The notes under the pieces were generated by a model. The model worked only from the letters and a program-made list of their open reading frames with translations. It made no database searches and was not told the DNA's origin. Shown here in pieces: positions 1-6,257 of a stretch of 64,000 nucleotides of DNA. The number at the start of each line of letters is the position of its first letter. Positions within the stretch are counted from its first letter, which is position 1. Source of the DNA: Rickettsiales bacterium (lineage in GTDB: Bacteria; Pseudomonadota; Alphaproteobacteria; Rickettsiales; UBA8987); NCBI GenBank assembly GCA_020630095.1, contig JAHDCD010000007.1:54629-118628 (forward strand). The letters are read 5' to 3'. A program made the translations under genes and the position numbers.

Positions 1-279
1 TTAAATCATGGTTTTGGTGCGGTATTTACGTTTGGTATTAAAGGTGGTGATGAAGATGGTAAAAAGATCGTTGATTCTGTAGAGCTGTTCTCTCATGCCG
101 CTAATATGGGTGACTCAAGAAGTTTAATCATTCATCCTTCAACTACTACGCATTCACAGCTTTCTGATGATGAGAAGGTTCTTGCATCTGCAACGGCGGA
201 TGTGATTAGAATTTCAGTAGGTATTGAAGATGCTGAGGATATTATTGCTGATCTAGAAAAGGCACTTTCTACGATATAA
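1..279 (+). CDS. O-acetylhomoserine sulfhydrylase-like PLP enzyme, C-terminal fragment
   Basis: Only the last 92 codons are in the window; the frame is open from base 1 to a TAA at 277-279. The visible segment carries the pattern FTFGIKGG, VELFSHAANMGD, SLIIHPSTTTHSQL and VIRISVGIED, characteristic of the C-terminal domain of the Cys/Met-metabolism PLP-dependent family, closest in style to MetY (O-acetylhomoserine aminocarboxypropyltransferase), which makes homocysteine from O-acetylhomoserine and sulfide. The PLP lysine would lie upstream and is not visible, so a cystathionine synthase/lyase relative cannot be fully excluded. It is the last chromosomal gene before the integrated element. Confidence 0.8.
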   Translation, partial: LNHGFGAVFTFGIKGGDEDGKKIVDSVELFSHAANMGDSRSLIIHPSTTTHSQLSDDEKVLASATADVIRISVGIEDAEDIIADLEKALSTI

Positions 280-294
280 TCTTATTTAATGGTG

Positions 295-308
295 CTGAAC
301 GGGACTCG
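295..308. other. Candidate distal attachment site (tRNA-Phe 3' remnant)
   Basis: CTGAACGGGACTCG here matches CTGAGCGGGACTCG in tRNA-Phe at 5154-5167 with one mismatch, in the same orientation. A TGGT at 290-293 also mirrors the encoded CCA end plus discriminator (5147-5150) if one base is gapped. This is what a displaced, now decaying tRNA 3' end looks like after integration. Confidence 0.55.
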
Positions 309-602
309 CTATCTTTAGTTAAGTTATTGATATATAACAGCAGTTAAAATCGCAGTTGTAGATTTATACACACTTTTATACACAAATCATATAAACAAAC
401 CTATAAAGCCAAGCTTGCACTCGCATAGACAACTATGCACCCCGTTAAAATATAATAGCTTGCAGATATCAATTATCAATAACAACCTACCCCCTATTAC
501 CCCCATTTAAACCTAAGCTGGGACTCCTATATAAATATCAAGCACAATATATGCACCATATTTTCAAAAATTCATTACTTTTGATAAACCTACCTCAACA
601 TA
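309..602. other. Noncoding left end of the element
   Basis: No gene is supported here. The stretch contains the left 25-bp arm-type repeat (363-387) and a small hairpin (GCATAG/CTATGC at 423-428 and 433-438), and is otherwise A+T-rich leader DNA upstream of the promoter for the gene at 661. Confidence 0.5.
363..387. repeat. 25-bp direct repeat, left copy (integrase arm-type site?)
   Basis: This 25-bp sequence, itself containing two TTTATACACA-like units, is repeated perfectly and in the same orientation at 5001-5025 directly upstream of the integrase. It lies about 55 bp inside the proposed left end. Identical sequences inside both ends of an integrated element fit arm-type integrase binding sites better than the crossover core, which should be in the tRNA gene. 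Confidence 0.75.
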
Positions 603-635
603 TTGAAATACCCTTAGCACTTCACTATATGAAGT
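603..635 (+). promoter_or_regulatory. Sigma70-type promoter with overlapping palindromic operator
   Basis: TTGAAA (603-608), a 17-bp spacer and TATATG (626-631) make a reasonable housekeeping promoter upstream of the gene at 661. The inverted repeat ACTTCA-ctata-TGAAGT (619-635) overlaps the -10 element, the position of a repressor operator. A short TAGG Shine-Dalgarno-like motif follows just before the ATG. Confidence 0.5.
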
Positions 636-660
636 AGGAACATTAATTCAAATAGGTATA

Positions 661-2010
661 ATGACAGAAACAAACCCAGCAGACAACTTACTTAACGAAC
701 TAGAGAGTCAAAAGAAGGAGTTACAAAGCTTATACAAAAAGCATGAAAGCCAACTATCTTCTTATGAGGCAAAAATAAGAAAGATAGACACTGAATATGA
801 GAAGGTATCTCAAGTTTTAATGGAGATTAACAAGATTTCCAACTTCTATGAAGAGTACTTTGACTCGGAAAAGAGTGAAGAAATTGTTAAAAAAGTAAAT
901 GAATTAAATGAACTGTACGGCTCGATATTTAACGATAACGAAGGTGGTGTTGAGGAGCGAATAAACTCCGCACTAGATAAAATTGAACAAATTGATACCA
1001 AGTTCAATGAGTGGAGCTCAGAGAAAGGTGCATTTTCTACAGTTCAAGAGTTCGTTCAATATATTGAAGCAAACGAGCCCAATGCCAAAGACAAAATACT
1101 GGCAATCAAAAAGTACTACACGACTCTATTTGAATCACAAACCGATGAAGAGGGAGAGGTTACCTTGTCTTTGAAGTCCAAGATAGACGTACTCAAAGAG
1201 TCTATTGAAGATATAAAAAACAACTATGAAGCCGAGTATAATGATAAGTTAAAAGAGCTTAATTCACTTCATAACAAAATATACAATAAATCATCTTCAG
1301 ATAATCCACAAAAAGGGTTACTTGAAGAGATAGAAGATGCCAAGGCTGAAATTAATCAAATCAAAGATGAAGCAAAGACATTACTTGGAGCAGTAGCCAA
1401 AGGAAGTTTAGTAAAACAGCATAAAGACAACTCTGAAATATACGCAAAAGAATATACCGAAGCTAAGAAGCACCAGTATAAAGTCCTTTGCTGGGTTATA
1501 GTATTATATGCAATACTGTTATCTTTAATATTGGTTAATATAGAGATGTGGGGTTACAACACCCTTACCGCATTCGTATCTGGTATCTTCACAACTATAA
1601 CGTATTTTGTTTCAAAGATAGTTGGGGTAGCCAACACCAATAAGATCCTAGCTAAGAAACTTGCAGAAGAATACAACCATAAATGCTCGTTAACAACATC
1701 TGTTCTTGGTTATAAACAAGAGTTAAGTAACGAGAAGGACAGCGAGCTAATAGAACGCATGGTTGAGTCGCTTGATAGAAATCCATCTGATAAAATCAAT
1801 GAGATACTAAAACTAAAAGGCAACTCTCCATATGAAAGTATTTACGAGGGAATTAAATCAATAGTATCAAGTAAAGGAGTGATAACAGAAGCACAAAAGA
1901 ATGAAATTATCAACACCATTTCAGATGCTTTAGATCAATATACAAATAATGATAGTAAAAGTAATATAAATGACAACCCGAATGCTAACAGTAATGAGGG
2001 GGAAGATTAA
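661..2010 (+). CDS. Unknown coiled-coil protein with two membrane segments
   Basis: I do not recognise this 449-residue protein. Residues 1 to about 260 are highly charged, heptad-like coiled coil rich in Glu/Lys/Asn. Two hydrophobic segments follow at about 274-294 and 299-319, separated by a very short loop, so the two long arms probably lie on the same side of the membrane. The region after them is again helical and charged, ending in an Asn/Ser-rich tail. There is no signal peptide and no recognisable catalytic motif. It is the only plus-strand gene of the integrated element and has its own promoter with an operator-like palindrome. A role in phage exclusion or element maintenance is possible but is inference from location alone. 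Confidence 0.85.
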   Translation: MTETNPADNLLNELESQKKELQSLYKKHESQLSSYEAKIRKIDTEYEKVSQVLMEINKISNFYEEYFDSEKSEEIVKKVNELNELYGSIFNDNEGGVEERINSALDKIEQIDTKFNEWSSEKGAFSTVQEFVQYIEANEPNAKDKILAIKKYYTTLFESQTDEEGEVTLSLKSKIDVLKESIEDIKNNYEAEYNDKLKELNSLHNKIYNKSSSDNPQKGLLEEIEDAKAEINQIKDEAKTLLGAVAKGSLVKQHKDNSEIYAKEYTEAKKHQYKVLCWVIVLYAILLSLILVNIEMWGYNTLTAFVSGIFTTITYFVSKIVGVANTNKILAKKLAEEYNHKCSLTTSVLGYKQELSNEKDSELIERMVESLDRNPSDKINEILKLKGNSPYESIYEGIKSIVSSKGVITEAQKNEIINTISDALDQYTNNDSKSNINDNPNANSNEGED

Positions 2011-2146
2011 ATAGCCCTGCACAGAGCATACGCTGCATTAAAAGTAACCCTCAACTATTAGGTTGCAACGTGATAATCCAAATTAATTAACCTCAACTAC
2101 CTCTATCTCACATCTCAATAGCAACTTGTTTTAACACAACCTCCTA
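2011..2146. other. Noncoding DNA with first GTTGCAAC palindrome
   Basis: Start of a 405-bp gap (2011-2415) without a supported gene. It holds the self-complementary octamer GTTGCAAC at 2062-2069, inside an 11-bp direct repeat that recurs at 2277-2287 beyond the long inverted repeat. Confidence 0.4.
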
Positions 2147-2250
2147 TATACGTATGTGAATCGAAAACACCGAAACTTGAAATGTTCATGTTATTTTTAA
2201 ATATTACATTAGCATTTCATAAATTGACTAAATCAGTTCACATACATATA
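2147..2250. other. Long nested inverted repeat (cruciform or structured RNA)
   Basis: Outer arms at 2147-2160 and 2237-2250 are complementary at 13 of 14 positions. Inside, a second pair beginning GAAATG and ending CATTTC is complementary at about 13 of 16 positions. The nested structure is framed by two copies of TAGGTTGCAAC (2059-2069, 2277-2287). No open frame runs through it. It could be an origin, a small RNA or a protein-binding array of the element. Confidence 0.5.
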
Positions 2251-2350
2251 GACCACCTTACCTTTAACCACACTCATAGGTTGCAACATCACTTAGTAAT
2301 CTTTTTACTATAATAACCTACCTCACTTAACAATACTAAATACATAGCTC

Positions 2351-2379
2351 TAGGGTTAGTTAGTAGCTAACTAACCCTA
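2351..2379. other. Perfect 13-bp hairpin downstream of the minus-strand gene
   Basis: TAGGGTTAGTTAG and CTAACTAACCCTA form a perfect 13-bp stem around a 3-base loop. It lies 36 bp past the stop of the minus-strand gene at 2416 and could end its transcript, but there is no T-run on either strand, so a simple intrinsic terminator is unlikely. Confidence 0.5.
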
Positions 2380-2415
2380 TTCCCCTGCGTAGCTAACCAA
2401 GGTTAAACACTAAGC

Positions 2416-2616
2416 TTAATCATCTCCGCTCTTATTCCATTCACATAATTTGTGATATAATGGCAATAGAACGCTATCATATATCAAGTAACCAATAACT
2501 ATTGGAACTAATATATAACCTGTAAAGTGAGTGAGTAACAAAAAGCCGATAGCACCCACTACAAATACAAGAGTATTAGTAATTGCAGTATTAAGAAGTC
2601 TTTTAACTAAACTCAT
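2416..2616 (-). CDS. Small two-TM membrane protein, unknown
   Basis: Sixty-six residues with two hydrophobic segments (about residues 12-30 and 34-52) and a charged, acidic C-terminal tail. No known family is recognised. It starts 12 bp after the stop of the lipoprotein gene and so is likely co-transcribed with it. Size and topology resemble phage or plasmid accessory membrane peptides, but no function can be assigned. The frame is short; its support is the tight spacing, the plausible membrane composition and the absence of a competing frame. Confidence 0.6.
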   Translation of the reverse strand: MSLVKRLLNTAITNTLVFVVGAIGFLLLTHFTGYILVPIVIGYLIYDSVLLPLYHKLCEWNKSGDD

Positions 2617-2628
2617 ATTAACCCCACT

Positions 2629-3120
2629 TTAGTAAGTTACGCATTTCATGCCACTACCAGTATTAGAGCAACTTACGCTCTTATCTGTTTTGATAGTAAT
2701 AGAGCTATCTTCACTAACATGTGTAACACTAGGTGCTTTAGTGGCTTTATGCTTAATACCACGAAGCATGTCGTAGCTATCACTATGATTAACAATTACA
2801 TTATCTTTATAAGCAATGAATCTCTTATGGAATGAACTCCACACTTCCCACTTATCATATTTTATACCCTCAACATATACAGGGTTCTTGGCATCTAGTA
2901 GATTATACTGAACGTAAACAAGCCCTTTAGTGTTATCATTAGCTGATTTATATGGCTTGCCGAAAGTGGCTTCAACTTCATCACGTGTTAAGCCATTGCT
3001 AATAACGCTATCAAAGTAGGCATCTACTTTCTCTTTAGGATAGATAGTTTCATTACTGCATGACGATAGACTGATTGTGGCAATAGCCACTAATGATAAG
3101 AACTTGATATATTGGTACAT
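2629..3120 (-). CDS. Putative lipoprotein with BamE/OmlA-like motif
   Basis: The 163-residue protein starts with a hydrophobic signal ending in a lipobox (LSSC, Cys21), so it should be lipidated. Residues about 40-60 (NGLTRDEVEATFGKP) match the short helix-loop pattern of the BamE/SmpA/OmlA fold, where a G-x-T-x-x-E-V-x-x-x-x-G-x-P segment is typical. The rest is unrecognised, with Cys residues near the end (CSNTGSGMKC). An AGGAG Shine-Dalgarno precedes the ATG. Upstream lies an unusually structured 280-bp gap that would be its 5' leader. The first gene of a likely two-gene unit with the small membrane protein. Confidence 0.75.
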   Translation of the reverse strand: MYQYIKFLSLVAIATISLSSCSNETIYPKEKVDAYFDSVISNGLTRDEVEATFGKPYKSANDNTKGLVYVQYNLLDAKNPVYVEGIKYDKWEVWSSFHKRFIAYKDNVIVNHSDSYDMLRGIKHKATKAPSVTHVSEDSSITIKTDKSVSCSNTGSGMKCVTY

Positions 3121-3153
3121 GGTTTTAACTCCTTTAGTTATAATTAAACAATA

Positions 3154-3332
3154 GACTACCAGTTGACTTAACTTGGTAGTCGGGGAGTTAGTAAAACCAT
3201 CTTTACGAAAGGTTCACGACAATCTTTAGTCGTGAGACTTGGACATGCATTGCCGTCTCCCCGACCATAATCGAGGAAGGCAAGCGTTTTTACAGTGTGC
3301 TTGAGCCACTGCGTAAAGATAGAGGTTACTAA
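3154..3332 (-). other. Dense, partly exclusive inverted repeats; candidate structured RNA or DNA site
   Basis: Several strong pairings overlap: GACTACC...GGTAGTC (3154-3181, with an inner AGTT/AACT); GTCGGGGAG (3179-3187) with CTCCCCGAC (3257-3265), a perfect 9 bp; TCACGAC/GTCGTGA (3214-3235); 16 paired bases between 3188-3207 and 3312-3332; and TTTACAGTG with CACTG-TAAA (3289-3317). Some pairs share bases, implying alternative folds. The GC content is higher than in its surroundings. It lies between the AlpA-like gene and the lipoprotein gene, so it would be transcribed as the latter's leader. I do not recognise the family. Confidence 0.5.
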
Positions 3333-3400
3333 GCCCCAAAGTAAGCATTGCACTTACTTCACTTAAAAGAATAAGATGTTTAATGGAAAATGGAAGTTGA

Positions 3401-3652
3401 TTATTCAGAGTCGTTGAACTCAGGCAATGCATTAGACAAATCAAAGAGTGTTTTAGTAGAACTATCCGTTACAGGCTCATTAGATGTAAGACTGGCAATC
3501 CACTTTTTAACCTCACTTGCCCTAAACATTAACTTACCACCAACCTTAACATGATTAGGTGCAATGCCTTTATCACGTAGTTTATAATAGTAAGACCTGC
3601 TAATACCTGCAGCTTCTATTACTTCATTTAATGAGTATAATTGCTTTTCCAT
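3401..3652 (-). CDS. AlpA-like helix-turn-helix regulator/excisionase
   Basis: Residues 5-55 (LYSLNEVIEAAGISRSYYYK, then GGKLMFRASEVKKWIASL) match the MerR-like winged HTH of AlpA/excisionase-type proteins: a leu-x-glu-val start, the G-I-S-R-S-x-x-Y recognition helix, and the terminal F-x-x-S-E-V-x-x-W. In P4-like elements AlpA activates integrase or acts as the directionality factor. Its place directly before the integrase gene on the same strand fits. The C-terminal 25 residues are acidic and unassigned. At 83 residues it is of normal family length. Confidence 0.82.
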   Translation of the reverse strand: MEKQLYSLNEVIEAAGISRSYYYKLRDKGIAPNHVKVGGKLMFRASEVKKWIASLTSNEPVTDSSTKTLFDLSNALPEFNDSE

Positions 3653-3734
3653 GTTTAAGGTTTGTAACTAATATTATATAGCTACATTAATGAATCTATA
3701 ATTCAACTATGCTGATGCGTAGGCTAACCCACCA

Positions 3735-4976
3735 TTAACTAACTTCGCCACTATCAATATCAAAGTTGAACTTAGCACCTAAGCTCTCTAACTTATCTCC
3801 CCACCATTGTACTAGCCTAATACGCTCGTCCATGTATTCAGCCTTATTATAAGTGGCTCTTATCTTGTTGCTTGATTTAGTGCTATGGTGCAAATGAACT
3901 TCAATAGCATCTGAACTAAACTCCTGAGACTCATTAGCAATAGTTGAGAAGCAATGTCTCCAACCATGCATTGTCATTTTACCCTTATAACCTGCATTAC
4001 GTATTATATTCATAGATGCATGTTCACTTATATGACCACTCTTGCCACTAGATGGGAATACATAATCCGATTGTTGCTTTAACTCGCTTGCGGATTCTAT
4101 AACCTTACGCAACTGCTTTGATATAGGCACTATATGAGGTTTACTAACCTTCATATTCTCAGGTGGAATAGCTATCTCATTATTAGCTAAGTCTATATAC
4201 TCCCACTTCATCTCACGCACATTACTAGGACGCAACGCAGTAAGCATACTAAAATGGAATGGCAACAAACCAAGCTGATTAGTTAAAGAGTTATTCTTAT
4301 AAACAGCCTTAAAGAACTTAGGTAACTCTTTCTCCTCTAAGAAAGCCATATTATTCTCAGCCTTCTTTTGCACTATCTCTTTCAGCTCAATCTCACTAAC
4401 TGGGTTATGCTTAATCTTCTTTAAGAATATAGCCTTCTTAAAAGCCCTTCTTAAATCTTCCTTTATCTTTTTACATGTATTTGGCTTATCACTAATATGC
4501 TCAAACACCGCATATAGATGACTAGTTTCAATATCTTGAATAGGCATATAACCAATTCTAGGGAATATATGTTTCTCAAACCTCTTAAGGTTCTTCTCAT
4601 TAGTATCAGCCGACCGCTTACCATCTTGAGTCTTAAACCAATCACGCACAATAGACTCAACATTATCGCCCACCTTATCCAGTAGCTTCATCTTCTCTTT
4701 CTTCTTTTCCAAGCTAGGATTAACACCACTTTTGATAAGCCGCTTTAACCTATCACGTTCAAACCTTGCTTCTTGCAATGTAAACTCGCCTTCAGCACTG
4801 CCATATCTGCCTATTGTATAAAGAAATGGCTTATTGCCATAACGATAACGAAAGCGAAAAACCTTAGTTCCTGCCTCAGAAACATCAAAAACTAAACCTC
4901 CACCACAAGCAAGCTTATCGCCACTCTTAGCTTTCTTCAATTCTATATCTCTAGTTATTTGCCCTTTGCTTTCCAT
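3735..4976 (-). CDS. P4-type tyrosine recombinase/integrase
   Basis: The 413-residue protein has the N-terminal DUF4102-style arm-binding domain (residues about 1-95, including GDKLACGGGLVFDV and FRFRYRYGNKPFLYTIGRYG), a SAM-like core-binding domain, then the catalytic domain. Catalytic residues visible by eye: Arg in TALRPSNVREMKW, His-x-x-Arg in MHGWRHCFSTIANE, His in VHLHHS, and the Tyr nucleophile in IRATYNKAEYM. Family length is typical and the gene looks intact. It is oriented so that its start faces the tRNA-Phe 3' end, and a 25-bp repeat lies 25 bp upstream. Confidence 0.93.
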   Translation of the reverse strand: MESKGQITRDIELKKAKSGDKLACGGGLVFDVSEAGTKVFRFRYRYGNKPFLYTIGRYGSAEGEFTLQEARFERDRLKRLIKSGVNPSLEKKKEKMKLLDKVGDNVESIVRDWFKTQDGKRSADTNEKNLKRFEKHIFPRIGYMPIQDIETSHLYAVFEHISDKPNTCKKIKEDLRRAFKKAIFLKKIKHNPVSEIELKEIVQKKAENNMAFLEEKELPKFFKAVYKNNSLTNQLGLLPFHFSMLTALRPSNVREMKWEYIDLANNEIAIPPENMKVSKPHIVPISKQLRKVIESASELKQQSDYVFPSSGKSGHISEHASMNIIRNAGYKGKMTMHGWRHCFSTIANESQEFSSDAIEVHLHHSTKSSNKIRATYNKAEYMDERIRLVQWWGDKLESLGAKFNFDIDSGEVS

Positions 4977-5000
4977 AAACTAACATTATCGGAGAATATT

Positions 5001-5025
5001 TTTATACACACTTTTATACACAAAT
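5001..5025. repeat. 25-bp direct repeat, right copy
   Basis: Identical to 363-387. It sits in the integrase promoter region, and a further TTTATACACG follows at 5031-5040. Nearby, TGGACAACTG and TGGACAGTTG (5051-5070) are a direct repeat that also folds as CAACTG/CAGTTG. Together this looks like a cluster of recombinase or directionality-factor sites. Confidence 0.75.
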
Positions 5026-5146
5026 GCAAGTTTATACACGAAAATCGGAGTGGACAACTGTGGACAGTTGAGGACTCAAAAGCCTTGCTGACATTGACTT
5101 TGAGTGGGTAAATAAGGATTGTTGTAAATTGCTAAATGTTAAGAAA

Positions 5147-5222
5147 TGGTGGTCTGAGCGGGACTCGAACCTGCGACACAGGGATTTTCAATCCCTTGCT
5201 CTACCAACTGAGCTACCAGACC
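5147..5222 (-). tRNA. tRNA-Phe(GAA)
   Basis: The minus strand reads GGTCTGG acceptor, D-arm with AGTTGGTAGA, an anticodon stem GGGAT/ATCCC around TTGAAAA giving anticodon GAA, T-arm with GGTTCGAGTCC, acceptor TCAGACC, discriminator A and an encoded CCA, 76 nt in all. It is the apparent integration target of the element on its 3' side (bases 5154-5167 are the right attachment site) and remains intact. Confidence 0.95.
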
Positions 5223-5288
5223 ATCTTAATAAAGATGGGACATTATTAATGGGAATGGATTAATAAATCAAGTGGAACGTGCAATTAG

Positions 5289-6170
5289 TTATGCATTTTC
5301 TGCAACGTAAGCTTGAAGCTTTTCTAATGCGCGGTTTTCGATTTGACGAATTCGCTCTTTTGAGACACCATGTTTCTTACTAAGATCCTCTAAAGTAGAT
5401 GTTTCCTCGTTCATTCTTCTTTGTAAAACAATATCTTGCTCGCGTTCGTTTAATGCTTGCATAGCAGATGCAAAAACGCGGCGCTTATATTCAAACTCAT
5501 TGTCAGCAAGTGTATCAGCTTCAATTTGAACATTATCGTCGGACAAGAAATCGCCGTATTCGGCTGTGCCTTCACCATCAAAGCTAACTTGTTTATTGGT
5601 AGATACATCATACGCGGTCATACGAGTGTCCATATCTACAACTTCTTTTTCGGATACGCCAAGCTCGTTCGAGATGGTTGATATTTCATCGTCATATAAA
5701 GCGCGATTAGAGCTACCTTCACCAAAAATGTTATTTTTTAGGCGACGTAAATTATAGAATAATTTCTTTTGCGTAGCAGATGAGCCTACTTTTACAATGC
5801 TCCACGAGCGTAGTACGAAATCGTTTATAGAAGCCTTGATCCACCACATGGCATAGGTTGAAAGGCGGAAGCCTTTTGTAGGGTCAAACTTTTTTACCGC
5901 TTGCATAAGGCCTATATTACCTTCGGCTATAACGTCCGCCATGGTAAGGCCGTAATTTTTAAATTCATAGGCTATTTTAACTACTAAGCGTAAGTGGCTT
6001 TCTACTAAAGCTTGTGCCGCAGATAATTTGCCTTCAGCAACGTATTCTTCGGCAAGGCGCTGTTCTTCTTCAAATGAAAGCATAGGGAATTTATTAACTT
6101 GCTTGATGTAAGCGCGTAGGCCGTCATCAGTTGCTAAATTATTGCCTGAATATGTAATTAAGTTGCTCAT
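5289..6170 (-). CDS. rpoH: RNA polymerase sigma-32 factor RpoH
   Basis: This 293-residue protein has sigma region 1.2 (AYIKQVNKFPMLSFEEE), region 2 (LVESHLRLVVKIAYEFKNYG, DVIAEGNIGLMQAVKKFDP, FRLSTYAMWWIKASINDFVL) and region 4 (LNEREQDIVLQRRM, then KHGVSKERIRQIENRALEKL). The stretch SSATQKKLFYNLRRLKN matches the RpoH box. It directs transcription of heat-shock and related genes. Length is normal. It is transcribed away from addA, with a sigma70-like promoter at 6190-6219. Confidence 0.95.
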   Translation of the reverse strand: MSNLITYSGNNLATDDGLRAYIKQVNKFPMLSFEEEQRLAEEYVAEGKLSAAQALVESHLRLVVKIAYEFKNYGLTMADVIAEGNIGLMQAVKKFDPTKGFRLSTYAMWWIKASINDFVLRSWSIVKVGSSATQKKLFYNLRRLKNNIFGEGSSNRALYDDEISTISNELGVSEKEVVDMDTRMTAYDVSTNKQVSFDGEGTAEYGDFLSDDNVQIEADTLADNEFEYKRRVFASAMQALNEREQDIVLQRRMNEETSTLEDLSKKHGVSKERIRQIENRALEKLQAYVAENA

Positions 6171-6189
6171 TAATTTTTATTGTGCCTAT

Positions 6190-6219
6190 ATTATATAACA
6201 TAATACGGCTAAAATTCAA
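6190..6219 (-). promoter_or_regulatory. Sigma70-type promoter for rpoH
   Basis: On the minus strand, TTGAAT (6214-6219) and TATAAT (6190-6195) are separated by 18 bp. The -10 is about 20 bp above the rpoH ATG, implying a very short leader. Confidence 0.55.
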
Positions 6220-6257
6220 GTATCATGCGTTATGGCATGTATTTATTCGTCTAGGAA

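Larger units (their letters stand above)
295..5167. mobile_element. Small integrated element at the 3' end of tRNA-Phe
   Basis: A tyrosine integrase gene lies next to the 3' end of tRNA-Phe, the classic layout for tRNA-targeted islands. At the distal end, 295-308 repeats 13 of 14 bases of the tRNA T-arm/acceptor region (5154-5167), as expected for attL/attR. Just inside each end is a perfect 25-bp direct repeat (363-387 and 5001-5025), probably integrase arm sites. Between are an AlpA-like regulator, a lipoprotein, a two-TM protein, a coiled-coil membrane protein and structured noncoding DNA. No replication, packaging or conjugation gene is visible, so it is either a satellite-type element or a decayed island. 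Extent is inferred; the tRNA remnant is degenerate. Confidence 0.72.

Noticed and set aside
2416..3120. Toxin-immunity or toxin-antitoxin pair
   Set aside because: A lipoprotein with a BamE-like motif and a two-TM peptide do not match any such pair I can recognise.
3154..3332. Retron-type ncRNA
   Set aside because: No reverse transcriptase gene is present in the element or the window, and the characteristic paired a1/a2 ends with a priming G were not found.
3168..3444. Small minus-strand open frames in the structured region
   Set aside because: They overlap the inverted repeats and the AlpA-like gene, have no Shine-Dalgarno, and give unlikely proteins.
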